64,000 nucleotides of DNA, taken from Crassaminicella profunda. GTDB taxonomy: Bacteria > Bacillota > Clostridia > Peptostreptococcales > Thermotaleaceae. Location: contig NZ_CP082326.1 in the NCBI RefSeq assembly GCF_019884785.1, positions 62,001-126,000 of the forward strand. The letters are read 5' to 3'. Below, piece by piece: positions 48,477 through 57,183 of this stretch (position 1 is its first letter; every line of letters begins with the position of its first letter). The notes beneath the pieces were generated by a model that saw only the letters and a program-made list of their open reading frames with translations, was not told where the DNA came from and did no database searches. Made by a program: the position numbers and the translations under genes.

Positions 48477-49726
48477 TGAATATTTACTTAGGAATATTGA
48501 TTCTATTAATTAACTCAATAATGGCAGTTAAGAATTATAAAAATGGATTTATAGCATATTTTATTCTATGCTTTACTTCACCTCATATCCATTTGGTGAA
48601 TATAATTATTTCATATGAGATATTTGCTTTTATACCAATATTTGTAATATTTTTATGCGTTTACAAGAGGAAAAAGATAAATTATTTTATTATAACGTTT
48701 TCTTTGTATTTCATTCTATTAATTCTATCAAGGTTCCTAGCAACACTTAAATACGATTTTTTATATAATTATATAATATTATTTGGATATTTAAGATTTA
48801 TTATAATAACATACATTGCAGTTAAAATTCTTAATGATGATCTTAAATCAATGGATAAAGTTTTGACGGTGAGTTTGTTTTTTAATTTTTTTATTACAAT
48901 AATTCAATTGACAATACCTAAGTCTGTAAATCTCTTTTTTAATTTGTACTATAAAGAGGGCGTTATTCCATTAACTAAATATTTAGAGTATGGGATAATA
49001 AAAAGAGGGCTAGGTAGTTTTGGTATGCCAACATTACTAGGAGCTTTTGCATTGATATCATGGACTTTTTACTTAAATCAAAATAAGAATAGGGATATAA
49101 AAGGAAGATCTTTAAAATTGAGTATATCTTTAATTACAGGATTACTTTCTTTATCTAAAACATTTATAATAGGAGCAGCAGTAATTTTGATTATGTCTAT
49201 ATTTTTGAATCAACTAGTATATAAAAAAAAGTTTGTTTTTAATTTAAAATCGAGCTTTAATAAATGTATAATGTTAGTGGGCCTAATAGTATCAATATTA
49301 GTAGTATTAAATTTAGCAGATAAGTTTAACATTGGTTTATATTGGTATTTAGATTATTTAATGAAACCTTTACAGGCTTTTAATACTAGGTATGTTTCAT
49401 ATACAAGTGGTGTAGCAATTAATTTAAAAGTGATAAAAGACAATATTATTATGGGAGTAGGTCCTAATACTGTTTTGGGTGAATTTTTAGGAGATTCTAT
49501 GTATTTGACTGTAATTCATAATACAGGAATTATTGGAAGTGTAATCTTACTTTCTTTTTTTGGGAAGTTAGGATTTTTAACGGTAATTAATAAAGATATA
49601 TCTAAGCTATTAATGATTTTGGTACTTTTCCTAGTTGGATTTGCATATCCAATATTGTTTACTAAATTTGGTTCAATCATTATTGCTTTTTCATATTTGA
49701 CAACTAAAAAAATGAAAGGGGAATAA
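48476..49726 (+). CDS. Wzy-like O-antigen polymerase
   Basis: A 416-residue membrane protein with 10-12 helices. A large outside loop near residues 285-340 contains NTRYVSYTSGVAINLKVI and GVGPNTVLGEF, then HNTGIIGSV, a layout typical of Wzy polymerases. This would be the polymerase of the Wzx/Wzy route, leaving the TPR-bearing protein at 28844 as the ligase. The assignment between the two is inference. Confidence 0.75.
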   Translation: MNIYLGILILLINSIMAVKNYKNGFIAYFILCFTSPHIHLVNIIISYEIFAFIPIFVIFLCVYKRKKINYFIITFSLYFILLILSRFLATLKYDFLYNYIILFGYLRFIIITYIAVKILNDDLKSMDKVLTVSLFFNFFITIIQLTIPKSVNLFFNLYYKEGVIPLTKYLEYGIIKRGLGSFGMPTLLGAFALISWTFYLNQNKNRDIKGRSLKLSISLITGLLSLSKTFIIGAAVILIMSIFLNQLVYKKKFVFNLKSSFNKCIMLVGLIVSILVVLNLADKFNIGLYWYLDYLMKPLQAFNTRYVSYTSGVAINLKVIKDNIIMGVGPNTVLGEFLGDSMYLTVIHNTGIIGSVILLSFFGKLGFLTVINKDISKLLMILVLFLVGFAYPILFTKFGSIIIAFSYLTTKKMKGE

Positions 49727-49729
49727 CAG

Positions 49730-50815
49730 ATGAACAGGAAAAAAATAGTGCATATAATATCTAATTTTAAAATAGGCGGGGCACAAAAACTTTTATTAGA
49801 TTTAATAAACAACAGCAATAAAAGTCTTTTTGATGTATCCGTGATTAGCTTATATAATAAGACTAATAATTCATTGGCTAATGAATTTGAAAAAGCTGAT
49901 TGTCCAATATACTATCTAAATAAAAAATCTGGATTTGACATAAATATTGAATTACAATTAGTAAATCTGTTAAGAAAAATAAGGCCTGATGTAGTACATA
50001 CACATATGGCTGGATTAAAGTATTCGATTATACCATTGTTATTTTGCAAAGTTAAGTTAAAGTGTAACACAGAGCATACCATAATTAAAGAAAATTACAC
50101 AAATATTGAAGCCTGGGTGAAGAAGTTTGCATACAAATATTTTAATGTTAAACCGGTAGGAATATCAAATTGTGTAAGTGAATCAATAAAGAAAGTTTAT
50201 AAAGTTAGTGATATTAAAACAATTTACAACGGTATTAATGTAGAAAAATATACACATGATGGAGAAAGAATTATTGATGAAAAAAATATTAAACTTATTA
50301 ATGTTGCTACTTTTTTACCTGATAAAAATCATGAATTTTTAATTGAATCAATAAAGATCTTAGCAGAAAAAATTAATAACTTCAAACTATATTTAATTGG
50401 TGATGGGAAATTGAGGAATGAGATTCAGAAAAAGATTGACTATTATGACTTAGGACAACATGTTATTTTGTTAGGTTTTAGGAATGATGTAAATGAATTA
50501 TTAGTTAAATCTGATATGTTTTTGATGACTTCTAAGCATGAAGGGTTTGGATTAGTTCTAGTTGAAGCTATGGCTGCTGGATTACCTATTGTGGCTACAG
50601 AAATTGGTGGAATTCCAGAGGTTGTAATAAATAATCAAAATGGATTATTAGTTTCTTGTGATAAACCAAGATTATTCGCAGATGCAATTGAAAAGTTAAT
50701 TAATGAGAAATCTAAATATAAAACGATTTCATCAAATAATTTGTTAAGAGCAAAAAAATTTGATATCCAAAATACAATTTTAGAATATGAAAAATTATAT
50801 TTAGAAGTAGAATAA
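49730..50815 (+). CDS. Family-4 glycosyltransferase
   Basis: A 361-residue GT-B enzyme. IISNFKIGGAQKLLLDLI and DVVHTHMAGLK are in the N-domain, and TSKHEGFGLVLVEAMAAGLPIVA is the GT4 E-x7-E signature. It starts four bases after the polymerase. The 271 bases behind it are AT-rich without a recognisable gene. Confidence 0.9.
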   Translation: MNRKKIVHIISNFKIGGAQKLLLDLINNSNKSLFDVSVISLYNKTNNSLANEFEKADCPIYYLNKKSGFDINIELQLVNLLRKIRPDVVHTHMAGLKYSIIPLLFCKVKLKCNTEHTIIKENYTNIEAWVKKFAYKYFNVKPVGISNCVSESIKKVYKVSDIKTIYNGINVEKYTHDGERIIDEKNIKLINVATFLPDKNHEFLIESIKILAEKINNFKLYLIGDGKLRNEIQKKIDYYDLGQHVILLGFRNDVNELLVKSDMFLMTSKHEGFGLVLVEAMAAGLPIVATEIGGIPEVVINNQNGLLVSCDKPRLFADAIEKLINEKSKYKTISSNNLLRAKKFDIQNTILEYEKLYLEVE

Positions 50816-51086
50816 CGGTATAGATAAATATCGACCCTAATATAGAGGAGATTTATTTGACTGTAAGATATGATGTTGATTAAATTTTTAAATAAAGGTA
50901 TAAAAAATGTATTTTCATAGAAATATGAATATAAATTTATTTGTATTTTAGAATGGTTTATATATTATTTAAGAACTTATATGGTGACAAGTATAGATGA
51001 CAGGTATGTAACTCGTCGAAATCGAGAAAATGTGGATGCTTGTTTTCTAAACTTTTTTGGATGACTATTTACAAGGGGGAAGGCGA

Positions 51087-52073
51087 GTGTCAATTTTAAT
51101 AACTGGGGGAGCAGGATACATTGGTTCGCATACAACAAGATATTTTTCAGATAAAAATGAAGATATAATTTTAGTAGATAATTTACAAACTGGATATAAA
51201 AAAGCTATTGAAATAGAAAATTTTTATGAGATAGATATAAGGAATAAAAAAGAGTTGGATAAGGTATTTAAATCTCATAAGATAAATGCAGTGATTCATT
51301 TTGCTGCTAATTCTTTAGTAGGAGAGAGTATGGAAAAACCATATGAGTATTATCACAATAATGTATTTGGGATGATGTGTTTATTAGATGTTATGAGAGA
51401 AAATAATGTGAATAAAATTGTATTTTCTTCTACGGCAGCTACATATGGAGAGCCTAAGAATATTCCTATACTTGAAGATGATGACACAAATCCTACGAAT
51501 ACATATGGGGAAACTAAACTAGCTATGGAAAGAATGATGAAGTGGTTTGATCAAGCTTACGGAATTAAGTATGTTTCCTTAAGATACTTTAATGCAGCAG
51601 GTGCTCATGGAGGTGGAATGATTGGAGAAGCTCATAGGCCTGAAACACATCTAATTCCTTTAATTCTTCAAGTTCCATTAGGGAAAAGGAATAAGATTTA
51701 TATGTTTGGAGATGATTATCCAACAAAAGATGGCACATGTGTAAGAGATTATATTCACGTTATGGATTTAGCTGAAGCACATTATTTGGCTTGGGAATAT
51801 TTGCGGAAAGGTGAGTCTAGCGATATCTTCAATCTTGGCAATGGAAATGGATATTCTGTAAAAGAAGTTATTGAAATGACAAGAAAAGTAACAGGATATG
51901 ATATATGTGCTGAAGTGAAAGAAAGAAGGACAGGAGATCCAGCAATTTTAATAGCTTCATCAGAAAAAGCTAAAAGAATATTAGGATGGAAGCCAAAGTA
52001 TGATTCATTAGAAAAAATCATTATTGATGCGTGGAAGTGGCATAGAAATTATCCAAAGGGATATGACGAATAG
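51087..52073 (+). CDS. galE: UDP-glucose 4-epimerase
   Basis: A 328-residue extended short-chain dehydrogenase that interconverts UDP-Glc and UDP-Gal (or the N-acetyl forms). GGAGYIGSHT binds NAD, SSTAATYGEP and YGETK hold the catalytic Ser, Tyr and Lys, and YFNAAGAHGGGMIGE is in the substrate region. A TTG at 51057 is in frame, but AAGGGGGAAGG points to the GTG at 51087. Confidence 0.93.
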   Translation: MSILITGGAGYIGSHTTRYFSDKNEDIILVDNLQTGYKKAIEIENFYEIDIRNKKELDKVFKSHKINAVIHFAANSLVGESMEKPYEYYHNNVFGMMCLLDVMRENNVNKIVFSSTAATYGEPKNIPILEDDDTNPTNTYGETKLAMERMMKWFDQAYGIKYVSLRYFNAAGAHGGGMIGEAHRPETHLIPLILQVPLGKRNKIYMFGDDYPTKDGTCVRDYIHVMDLAEAHYLAWEYLRKGESSDIFNLGNGNGYSVKEVIEMTRKVTGYDICAEVKERRTGDPAILIASSEKAKRILGWKPKYDSLEKIIIDAWKWHRNYPKGYDE

Positions 52074-52223
52074 ATAAAAATGAGAGAAAATTTTAAATAT
52101 GAAAAGTTATTGTATTAGTAATAGAATTAGAAGTAAGATTTTACCCGAAATTAAGTAGTTTTTTATAGAACATTGGAGTTTGTTATATAAATTATTAACT
52201 TGCTGAAAGAAGAGTAGAAAAAA

Positions 52224-52562
52224 ATGAATAAAAACCAGATAATTATCTTGATTTTTTGGACAGTTGTTTTCCTTTGGATGCTCCTTATTTTCAACTTATC
52301 ATCTCAAGCAGCAGAGCAGTCTAATCAGTTAAGTACAGACATAACAAAAGTAATTGTAAAAACAGTGGAGAAAGTTCATCTAAAGGTTAGTTTTGATATA
52401 AAGAATTTTAATCACATCATAAGAAAAAATGCTCATTTTTTTGCCTACCTTGTGCTTGGGTTATTAGTGATGAACGCTATGAAGAAAATAGGGCCCTGGT
52501 GCCTGTCACTTAACTTATTAATAGGGCCCTGGTGCCTGTCACTTAACTTATTAACTTATTGA
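52224..52562 (+). pseudogene. VanZ-like gene, 3' truncated by repeat insertion
   Basis: The first ~88 residues match the intact VanZ-like gene at 54689: FLWMLLIFNLSSQ, QSNQLST, TVEKVH and RKNAHFFAYLVLG. The match stops at about 52490 where a tandem repeat begins. The last codons only translate the repeat (two copies of IGPWCLSLNLL). The C-terminal half with the SDEIHQ-type motif is lost, so a working VanZ-like membrane protein is unlikely. Confidence 0.82.
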
Positions 52563-52610
52563 ATAAAGAGAGATACCTTTTGGCAAAATGAAGCTAAGAG
52601 GTGTTTTTTT
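52491..52610 (+). repeat. Repeat element 1: two heads and tail A
   Basis: A 33-bp unit starting GGGCCCTGGTGCCTGTCACT occurs twice in tandem (52491-52523 and 52524-52556). A type-A tail follows: TACCTTTTGGC at 52574-52584 pairs with GCTAAGAGGTG at 52593-52603 before a T-run. It ends the truncated vanZ-like frame. Confidence 0.88.
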
Positions 52611-52684
52611 ATGCTCAAAATGCTCCGCAGGAAAATGGAAAAAAGGGAAAGTTACAGAGGAAATATTTGCAGGAGAGTATATTA

Positions 52685-52721
52685 TTGTGAGAAAGACATA
52701 ATCATGCTATAATTAAAGCAT
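52685..52721 (+). promoter_or_regulatory. Promoter and operator-like palindrome of toxin-antitoxin module 1
   Basis: TTGTGA (52685-52690), 17 bases, then TATAAT (52708-52713). The inverted repeat ATGCT (52704-52708) and AGCAT (52717-52721) overlaps the -10 box, as expected for an operator bound by a Phd/YefM antitoxin. Confidence 0.75.
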
Positions 52722-52746
52722 AATATTGAACGAAGGAGATGTTGTT

Positions 52747-53013
52747 ATGCCTCAGATTAGACCTATAAAAGATTTAAGAAATACAACTGAGATTTCAGAA
52801 CTATGTCATAGTAACAAGGAACCAATTTTCATAACAAAGAATGGATACGGTGATTTGGTTGTTATGAGTATAGAGACATATGAACGAGAGATAGCTAAAG
52901 TAGATCTTTATAAAAAACTTGCAGAAGCAGAACTTCAAATTAAAAACGGTGAGTTACTTTTAGATGCAGAGGATGTTTTTAAAGGACTAAGAAATAAGTA
53001 TGTTAGAAAATAA
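52747..53013 (+). CDS. Phd/YefM-family antitoxin (module 1)
   Basis: An 88-residue antitoxin and likely autorepressor. The N-terminal dimer and DNA-binding fold shows IRPIKDLRNTTEISELC and EPIFITKNGYGDLVVMS, the classic YefM pattern; the C-terminal helix would wrap the toxin. A TTG at 52726 is in frame, but GAAGGAGATG points to the ATG at 52747. It overlaps the toxin gene by 14 bases. Confidence 0.9.
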   Translation: MPQIRPIKDLRNTTEISELCHSNKEPIFITKNGYGDLVVMSIETYEREIAKVDLYKKLAEAELQIKNGELLLDAEDVFKGLRNKYVRK

Positions 53014-53320
53014 TTACAATATTAAATTTACTCCAAAAGCAAATGATGACTTAAAGGAGATTTACAGCTATATTTCTAGTAAGCTATTTGCCCAAAATGA
53101 GGCAGATAATTTACTTGAAAGAATGGAAACAAGTATTATGAGATTGAAAGAATTGCCGTTTTCTTGCAATTTCGTAGCTGATGAATATTTAAAGAATAAA
53201 GGCTATCGTAAGCTCATGGTAGATAACTATATTGTTTTTTATTTGGTAGAAGAGATGGAGAAGAAAGTCATTATCATGCGTGTTCTATATGGAAGACAAA
53301 AGTATAAGGATATTCTCTAG
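53000..53320 (+). CDS. RelE/ParE-family toxin (module 1)
   Basis: A 106-residue RelE/ParE-superfamily toxin. FTPKANDDLKEIYSYISSKL, MRLKELPFS, YRKLMVDNYIVFYLV and the C-terminal RVLYGRQKYKDIL are typical; the last region usually carries the arginine and catalytic or target-contact residues. RelE types cut mRNA at the ribosome and ParE types poison gyrase; the sequence does not clearly decide. This copy has the full C-terminus, unlike copy 2. Confidence 0.88.
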   Translation: MLENNYNIKFTPKANDDLKEIYSYISSKLFAQNEADNLLERMETSIMRLKELPFSCNFVADEYLKNKGYRKLMVDNYIVFYLVEEMEKKVIIMRVLYGRQKYKDIL

Positions 53321-53358
53321 GTATAAATACTAACATAAGAATGTAGGAATGCAGCCTT

Positions 53359-53451
53359 GGTGCCTGTTACTTAACTTGTTTGATCATTAAATATTCTGAA
53401 AATTATCAAGGGAGAGAATTAACCTTATTGGGGTGAGTTCGCTCTTTTTTT
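53359..53451 (+). repeat. Repeat element 2: head and tail B
   Basis: The head GGTGCCTGTTACTTAACTT is followed by a type-B tail with AATATTCTGAAAAT and a hairpin from GAGAGAATTAACC to GGTGAGTTCGCTC, ending in Ts. It acts as a likely terminator behind toxin-antitoxin module 1. Confidence 0.82.
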
Positions 53452-53466
53452 GTTTAAACATTAGAT

Positions 53467-53545
53467 GGTGCCTGTCACTTAACTTATTAACTTATTGTAT
53501 AAAGAGAGATACCTCTTGGCAAAATAATGCTGGGAGGTGTTTTTT
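53467..53545 (+). repeat. Repeat element 3: head and tail A, directly before the transposase
   Basis: The head GGTGCCTGTCACTTAACTT is followed by a type-A tail in which TACCTCTTGGC (53510-53520) pairs fully with GCTGGGAGGTG (53529-53539). The right arm is also the ribosome site of the transposase gene that starts at 53547. Confidence 0.88.
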
Positions 53546-53546
53546 A

Positions 53547-54383
53547 GTGGGGAGAAAGCCTAGAGTAGAATGTGAGGGTGGGGTGTATCATGTTATACAA
53601 AGAGGGAATAATAAGGAATATATATTTCGGAAGAAGGAAGAAAAAACATATTTGTTAAATATGATAGAGGAATATAGGGATCGTATGGGATTTGAAATAT
53701 ATGCCTTTGTTTTTATGGATAACCACTATCATGTAGTAATGAAAACATTAAAAGAACCTTTACATAAAATTATGCATAGAATAAATAACCGATATAGCAA
53801 GTATTATAACTATAAAAATGGAAGAACAGGTCACGTATTTGAAAATAGATACAAAGGAATTTTGGTGAAAGATGATAGATATCTCTTATCTTTGATTCGT
53901 TATGTACACCAAAATCCAGTACGAGCAAAGATGTGTAAAAGAGTAAAGGATTATGAATGGAGTAGTGATCTATATTATAGAAATCATACACAAAATGAAA
54001 TCGTAGATATAGATTTTGTATTAGATATATTCTCAGAAAATAGAAAAGAAGCAATTAAGTTATATGAAAGTTTTATGGATATGGAAGAAAAAGAAGAGCG
54101 TAGTTTTTTTGAAGAAGGGCTATCTATAGGAGAAAATCAAATAAAAGCTAAGATAATGGAACCAAAATCAAAAGATAGAAAAAATCTAGATGAAATATTG
54201 TATGCAGTAACTCAAGACAAAGGGATCTATGAAGAAATAAAAAAAGGATCAAGAAAAAGAAAATTAAGTATATACAAAAAAGAATATATACAAAGATCTT
54301 TAGCGTTTAATTATAAAATGAAAGAAATAGGGGAAAATATATCGATAAGTGAAGCAGCGGTATTTAAAATTAATAATAGGTAA
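53547..54383 (+). CDS. IS200-like REP-associated tyrosine transposase (RAYT)
   Basis: About 278 residues of the Y1 HUH transposase superfamily. The start PRVECEGGVYHVIQRGNN, the HUH metal site H60-Y-H62 in MDNHYHVVMK, GHVFENRYKG and RYVHQNPVRAKMCKRVKDYEWSS are the RAYT signature. A C-terminal helical tail ends EAAVFKIN, helix-turn-helix-like. The frame is open back to 53433, but that part only translates the repeat. GTG 53547 follows GGGAGGTG. It is the probable processor of the surrounding repeats. No IS ends flank it, as is usual for domesticated RAYTs. Confidence 0.92.
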   Translation: MGRKPRVECEGGVYHVIQRGNNKEYIFRKKEEKTYLLNMIEEYRDRMGFEIYAFVFMDNHYHVVMKTLKEPLHKIMHRINNRYSKYYNYKNGRTGHVFENRYKGILVKDDRYLLSLIRYVHQNPVRAKMCKRVKDYEWSSDLYYRNHTQNEIVDIDFVLDIFSENRKEAIKLYESFMDMEEKEERSFFEEGLSIGENQIKAKIMEPKSKDRKNLDEILYAVTQDKGIYEEIKKGSRKRKLSIYKKEYIQRSLAFNYKMKEIGENISISEAAVFKINNR

Positions 54384-54405
54384 ATGTTAGAAAGGAAGAA
54401 CAATC

Positions 54406-54498
54406 ATGGCATCAGTAGTTCAAAGCTTTGCTATAGAAGGGGTAGAAAAGGCGAGAAAAGTGCAATATAAGAGATACGAAAAAATGAAAATAATTTAG
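54406..54498 (+). CDS. Possible 30-residue ORF, unknown
   Basis: ATG at 54406 with AAAGGAAG upstream opens a frame beginning MASVVQSFAIEGVEKARK and ending after 30 codons. I do not recognise it; the start has the look of a longer protein's N-terminus joined to unrelated sequence. The rest of 54499-54688 shows no gene. Confidence 0.25.
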   Translation: MASVVQSFAIEGVEKARKVQYKRYEKMKII

Positions 54499-54688
54499 TA
54501 GTTATAATATAATATTCCATGAGGTGACAAAATATGTTACCATTATAGAGGCAAATGTAAAGATATAAGTATTTTGATATTTTTTTAGTAAACAGGATAC
54601 TTCAATGAAGCTGGAATAAATAGTTCGGTTTGATTCAGGTAAAAAAAGAATGGAATGATTATGATATGAATAAAAGGAATCATATAAA

Positions 54689-55147
54689 ATGACTTTTAAT
54701 AAAATTATTTCTTGGTTTGCTGTGTTCCTTTGGATGATACTTATTTTTAACCTGTCATCCCAAGTGGCAGCGCAGTCTAATCAGTTGAGTACAGGAATAA
54801 CAAAAGTAATTGCAAAAACAGTGGAGAAGGTTCATCCAAAGGCAGATTTTAATATAAGGAGTTTCAACCATATAGTAAGAAAAAATGCCCATTTCTTTGC
54901 CTACCTTGTGCTTGGAGTATTAGTGATGAATGCCATGAGGAAAAGTGGGGGATATGAATATAAGTATGTAGTTGTAGCTTTATTGATTTGTGTTCTTTAT
55001 GCCATATCCGATGAGATACACCAAGTCTTTGTGCCTGGCAGAGGTCCGGGAGTAAAGGATGTATTGATTGATAGTTGGGGAGCTACTGTTGGAACTTTAG
55101 TGTATTTGGGTATTGATAAGGTAGTTAAAGGAAGAAGTAAAATTTAG
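54689..55147 (+). CDS. VanZ-like membrane protein
   Basis: A 152-residue VanZ-family protein with about four membrane helices. WMILIFNLSSQ opens it, RKNAHFFAYLVLGVLVMNA lies in the second helix region and DEIHQVFVPGRGPGVKDVLIDSWGA is the family signature. VanZ-like proteins are linked to teicoplanin resistance and to envelope biogenesis; the role here is unknown. It is the intact paralog of the broken gene at 52224. Confidence 0.88.
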   Translation: MTFNKIISWFAVFLWMILIFNLSSQVAAQSNQLSTGITKVIAKTVEKVHPKADFNIRSFNHIVRKNAHFFAYLVLGVLVMNAMRKSGGYEYKYVVVALLICVLYAISDEIHQVFVPGRGPGVKDVLIDSWGATVGTLVYLGIDKVVKGRSKI

Positions 55148-55242
55148 AGATAGAAAATAGATACCTATTGAGCGAAACTTTGAAATGGTTAAGCTTTTAT
55201 TTTACAGTGAATTGTGATATATTTACATTATACATAAATACA

Positions 55243-55269
55243 AAATGCTCTATGAAAAATAGAGCATTT
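55243..55269 (+). terminator. Hairpin between vanZ-like gene and the dehydratase
   Basis: AAATGCTCTAT and ATAGAGCATTT form a perfect 11-bp stem with a GAAAA loop. The T-run is short (TTATTTT), so it may end the VanZ transcript or attenuate the next gene. Confidence 0.6.
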
Positions 55270-55286
55270 ATTTTGGAGTGAATGAG

Positions 55287-57128
55287 ATGCGTAAAAGAAT
55301 TTACAATGTTTTACTACTGTTTGCTGATGGTTTAGCAATCAATCTAGCTTTTCTATTAGCTTTTTTATTGAGATTTGATGGGAATTTCATACATGGAGCA
55401 CAATCTGCTGGGTATTTTAATGTATATGTACAAAACATATTGACTTTTACACTGATTAAGCTAATCATATTTTATTTCTTTGGTATGTATAATAGTTTAT
55501 GGAAATATGCGAGTATAGAAGAATTAATTCAAGTAATCACAACATCTTTTGTGGCTGCGACAGCTACCCTTACTTATACATTTCTTATGCAACACCACTT
55601 ACCACGTAGTATATATATTCTAACCTTTATGTTAGATATTATACTAATAGGTGGGATTCGATTTAGCTATAGGGCAGCAAGAAGGATAAGAAATAATGGA
55701 GTTGGGAGTAATAAAAACTTTAAAAGAGTGATGATTATAGGTGCTGGACAAGCTGGTGCTCTTGTAATAAAAGAGTTAAAAAATCATGAGGAGCTAAATA
55801 GTATTCCAGTAGCTGTAATCGATGATGATGATGAAAAATTACATAGAAAAATAAACGGGGTACCTGTTTTAGGAGATAGATATCATATAAGGAAGATTGC
55901 AGAAAGAAAAAAAATTGATGAGATTATTATTGCCATTCCATCATCTTCGAGGAAAGAAATAAAAGAGATTTTAGAAGAATGTAGTAAAACCAAATGTAAG
56001 TTGAAGATGGTTCCAGGAATTTATGAATTGATTGATGGACAAGTAAGTATTCAAAAGATTAGGGACGTAGATATTGAGGATTTATTAGGAAGAGATTCTG
56101 TAAAAGTAGACTTAGAACAGATAAGTGGATATGTGCAGAATAAAACTGTGTTGATCACAGGTGGTGGAGGTTCTATTGGGTCAGAGCTATGTAGACAGAT
56201 TGCTACCTTTAATCCTGAAAAGTTATTGATTGTAGATATCTATGAAAATAATGCTTATGATATTCAAAATGAGTTGATAAGAAATTATCCAGAATTAGAT
56301 CTTGAAGTACTGATAGCATCTGTAAGAGATCGAAAAAGAATGGAAGAAATATTTTCAAAGTACAAGCCTAACGTGGTATTTCATGCAGCAGCTCATAAGC
56401 ATGTACCATTGATGGAAACAAGTCCTCAGGAAGCTATAAAGAATAATGTATTTGGAACACTTAATGTAGCAGAATGTGCAGATAGATATGGAGTAGAAAA
56501 ATTTGTGCTTATATCTACAGATAAAGCTGTGAATCCTACAAATGTAATGGGGGCAACGAAGCGTATTACTGAGATGATTGTCCAGTGTATGAGTAGAAAA
56601 AGTAAGACAGAATTTGTTGCTGTGAGATTTGGAAATGTTTTAGGAAGTAATGGAAGTGTTATTCCATTGTTTAGAAAACAAATTGCCAAGGGTGGTCCTG
56701 TTACTGTTACCCATGCTGAGGTTACACGTTTCTTTATGACTATACCAGAAGCTGCTCAATTGGTAATCCAAGCTGGTGCTATGGCAAAGGGTGGAGAAAT
56801 TTTTGTTCTAGATATGGGTGAACCTGTAAAGATTATAGATTTAGCAGAAAACTTAATACGTTTATCAGGTTTTGAGCCTTATGTAGATATAGATATTGAG
56901 ATTACAGGACTAAGACCTGGGGAAAAGCTATATGAAGAATTGTTAATGGATGAAGAAGGATTAAAGGAAACAAGACACAATAAGATTTTTATTGGACAGC
57001 CTATATTTATGGATTATAAGGTTTTGATTACAGAACTGAATAGATTAAGAGAAATTATCATAGGTGATGGAGAAGATATAAAAGATTATATTGAGCATAT
57101 GGTACCTACTTATACTAGAACGAGCTAG
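55287..57128 (+). CDS. Membrane UDP-GlcNAc 4,6-dehydratase (PglF/CapD/TuaA-like family)
   Basis: A 613-residue protein with four N-terminal membrane helices (residues 8-135). A CoA-binding-like Rossmann domain follows (MIIGAGQAGALVIKEL), then an SDR domain with TGGGGSIGSELCRQI, HAAAHKHVPLME and STDKAVNPTNVMGATKR. PglF-type enzymes make UDP-4-keto-6-deoxy-GlcNAc, the substrate for the aminotransferase encoded at 31919. A GTG at 55278 is in frame; the GGAG spacing favours the ATG at 55287. Confidence 0.9.
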   Translation: MRKRIYNVLLLFADGLAINLAFLLAFLLRFDGNFIHGAQSAGYFNVYVQNILTFTLIKLIIFYFFGMYNSLWKYASIEELIQVITTSFVAATATLTYTFLMQHHLPRSIYILTFMLDIILIGGIRFSYRAARRIRNNGVGSNKNFKRVMIIGAGQAGALVIKELKNHEELNSIPVAVIDDDDEKLHRKINGVPVLGDRYHIRKIAERKKIDEIIIAIPSSSRKEIKEILEECSKTKCKLKMVPGIYELIDGQVSIQKIRDVDIEDLLGRDSVKVDLEQISGYVQNKTVLITGGGGSIGSELCRQIATFNPEKLLIVDIYENNAYDIQNELIRNYPELDLEVLIASVRDRKRMEEIFSKYKPNVVFHAAAHKHVPLMETSPQEAIKNNVFGTLNVAECADRYGVEKFVLISTDKAVNPTNVMGATKRITEMIVQCMSRKSKTEFVAVRFGNVLGSNGSVIPLFRKQIAKGGPVTVTHAEVTRFFMTIPEAAQLVIQAGAMAKGGEIFVLDMGEPVKIIDLAENLIRLSGFEPYVDIDIEITGLRPGEKLYEELLMDEEGLKETRHNKIFIGQPIFMDYKVLITELNRLREIIIGDGEDIKDYIEHMVPTYTRTS

Positions 57129-57183
57129 AAAAAATTTTTACGAAGATATACGAATGATATAATTTTTAATGGGGGTAATGATT

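Larger units (their letters stand above)
52544..53297. repeat. 754-bp duplicated segment, copy 1 (toxin-antitoxin module)
   Basis: This stretch is nearly identical to 61110-61864; I see about one T-run length change and only a few base changes. It covers tail A, the promoter, the antitoxin and almost all of the toxin gene. The match ends inside the toxin at GTTCTATATGGAAGAC. Confidence 0.93.

Noticed and set aside
52491-52556. CRISPR array from the 33-bp tandem repeat
   Set aside because: Only two copies are present, they abut with no spacer, and no cas genes are nearby.
52604-52720. 33-codon ORF starting behind repeat element 1 (and its copy at 61179)
   Set aside because: The product is short and basic with no recognisable pattern, has no clear ribosome site apart from the hairpin arm, and ends within the toxin-antitoxin promoter.
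53433-53546. N-terminal extension of the transposase frame, starting at 53433
   Set aside because: The added residues only translate repeat element 3 and have no ribosome site; the GTG at 53547 has a good one and gives the normal family N-terminus.
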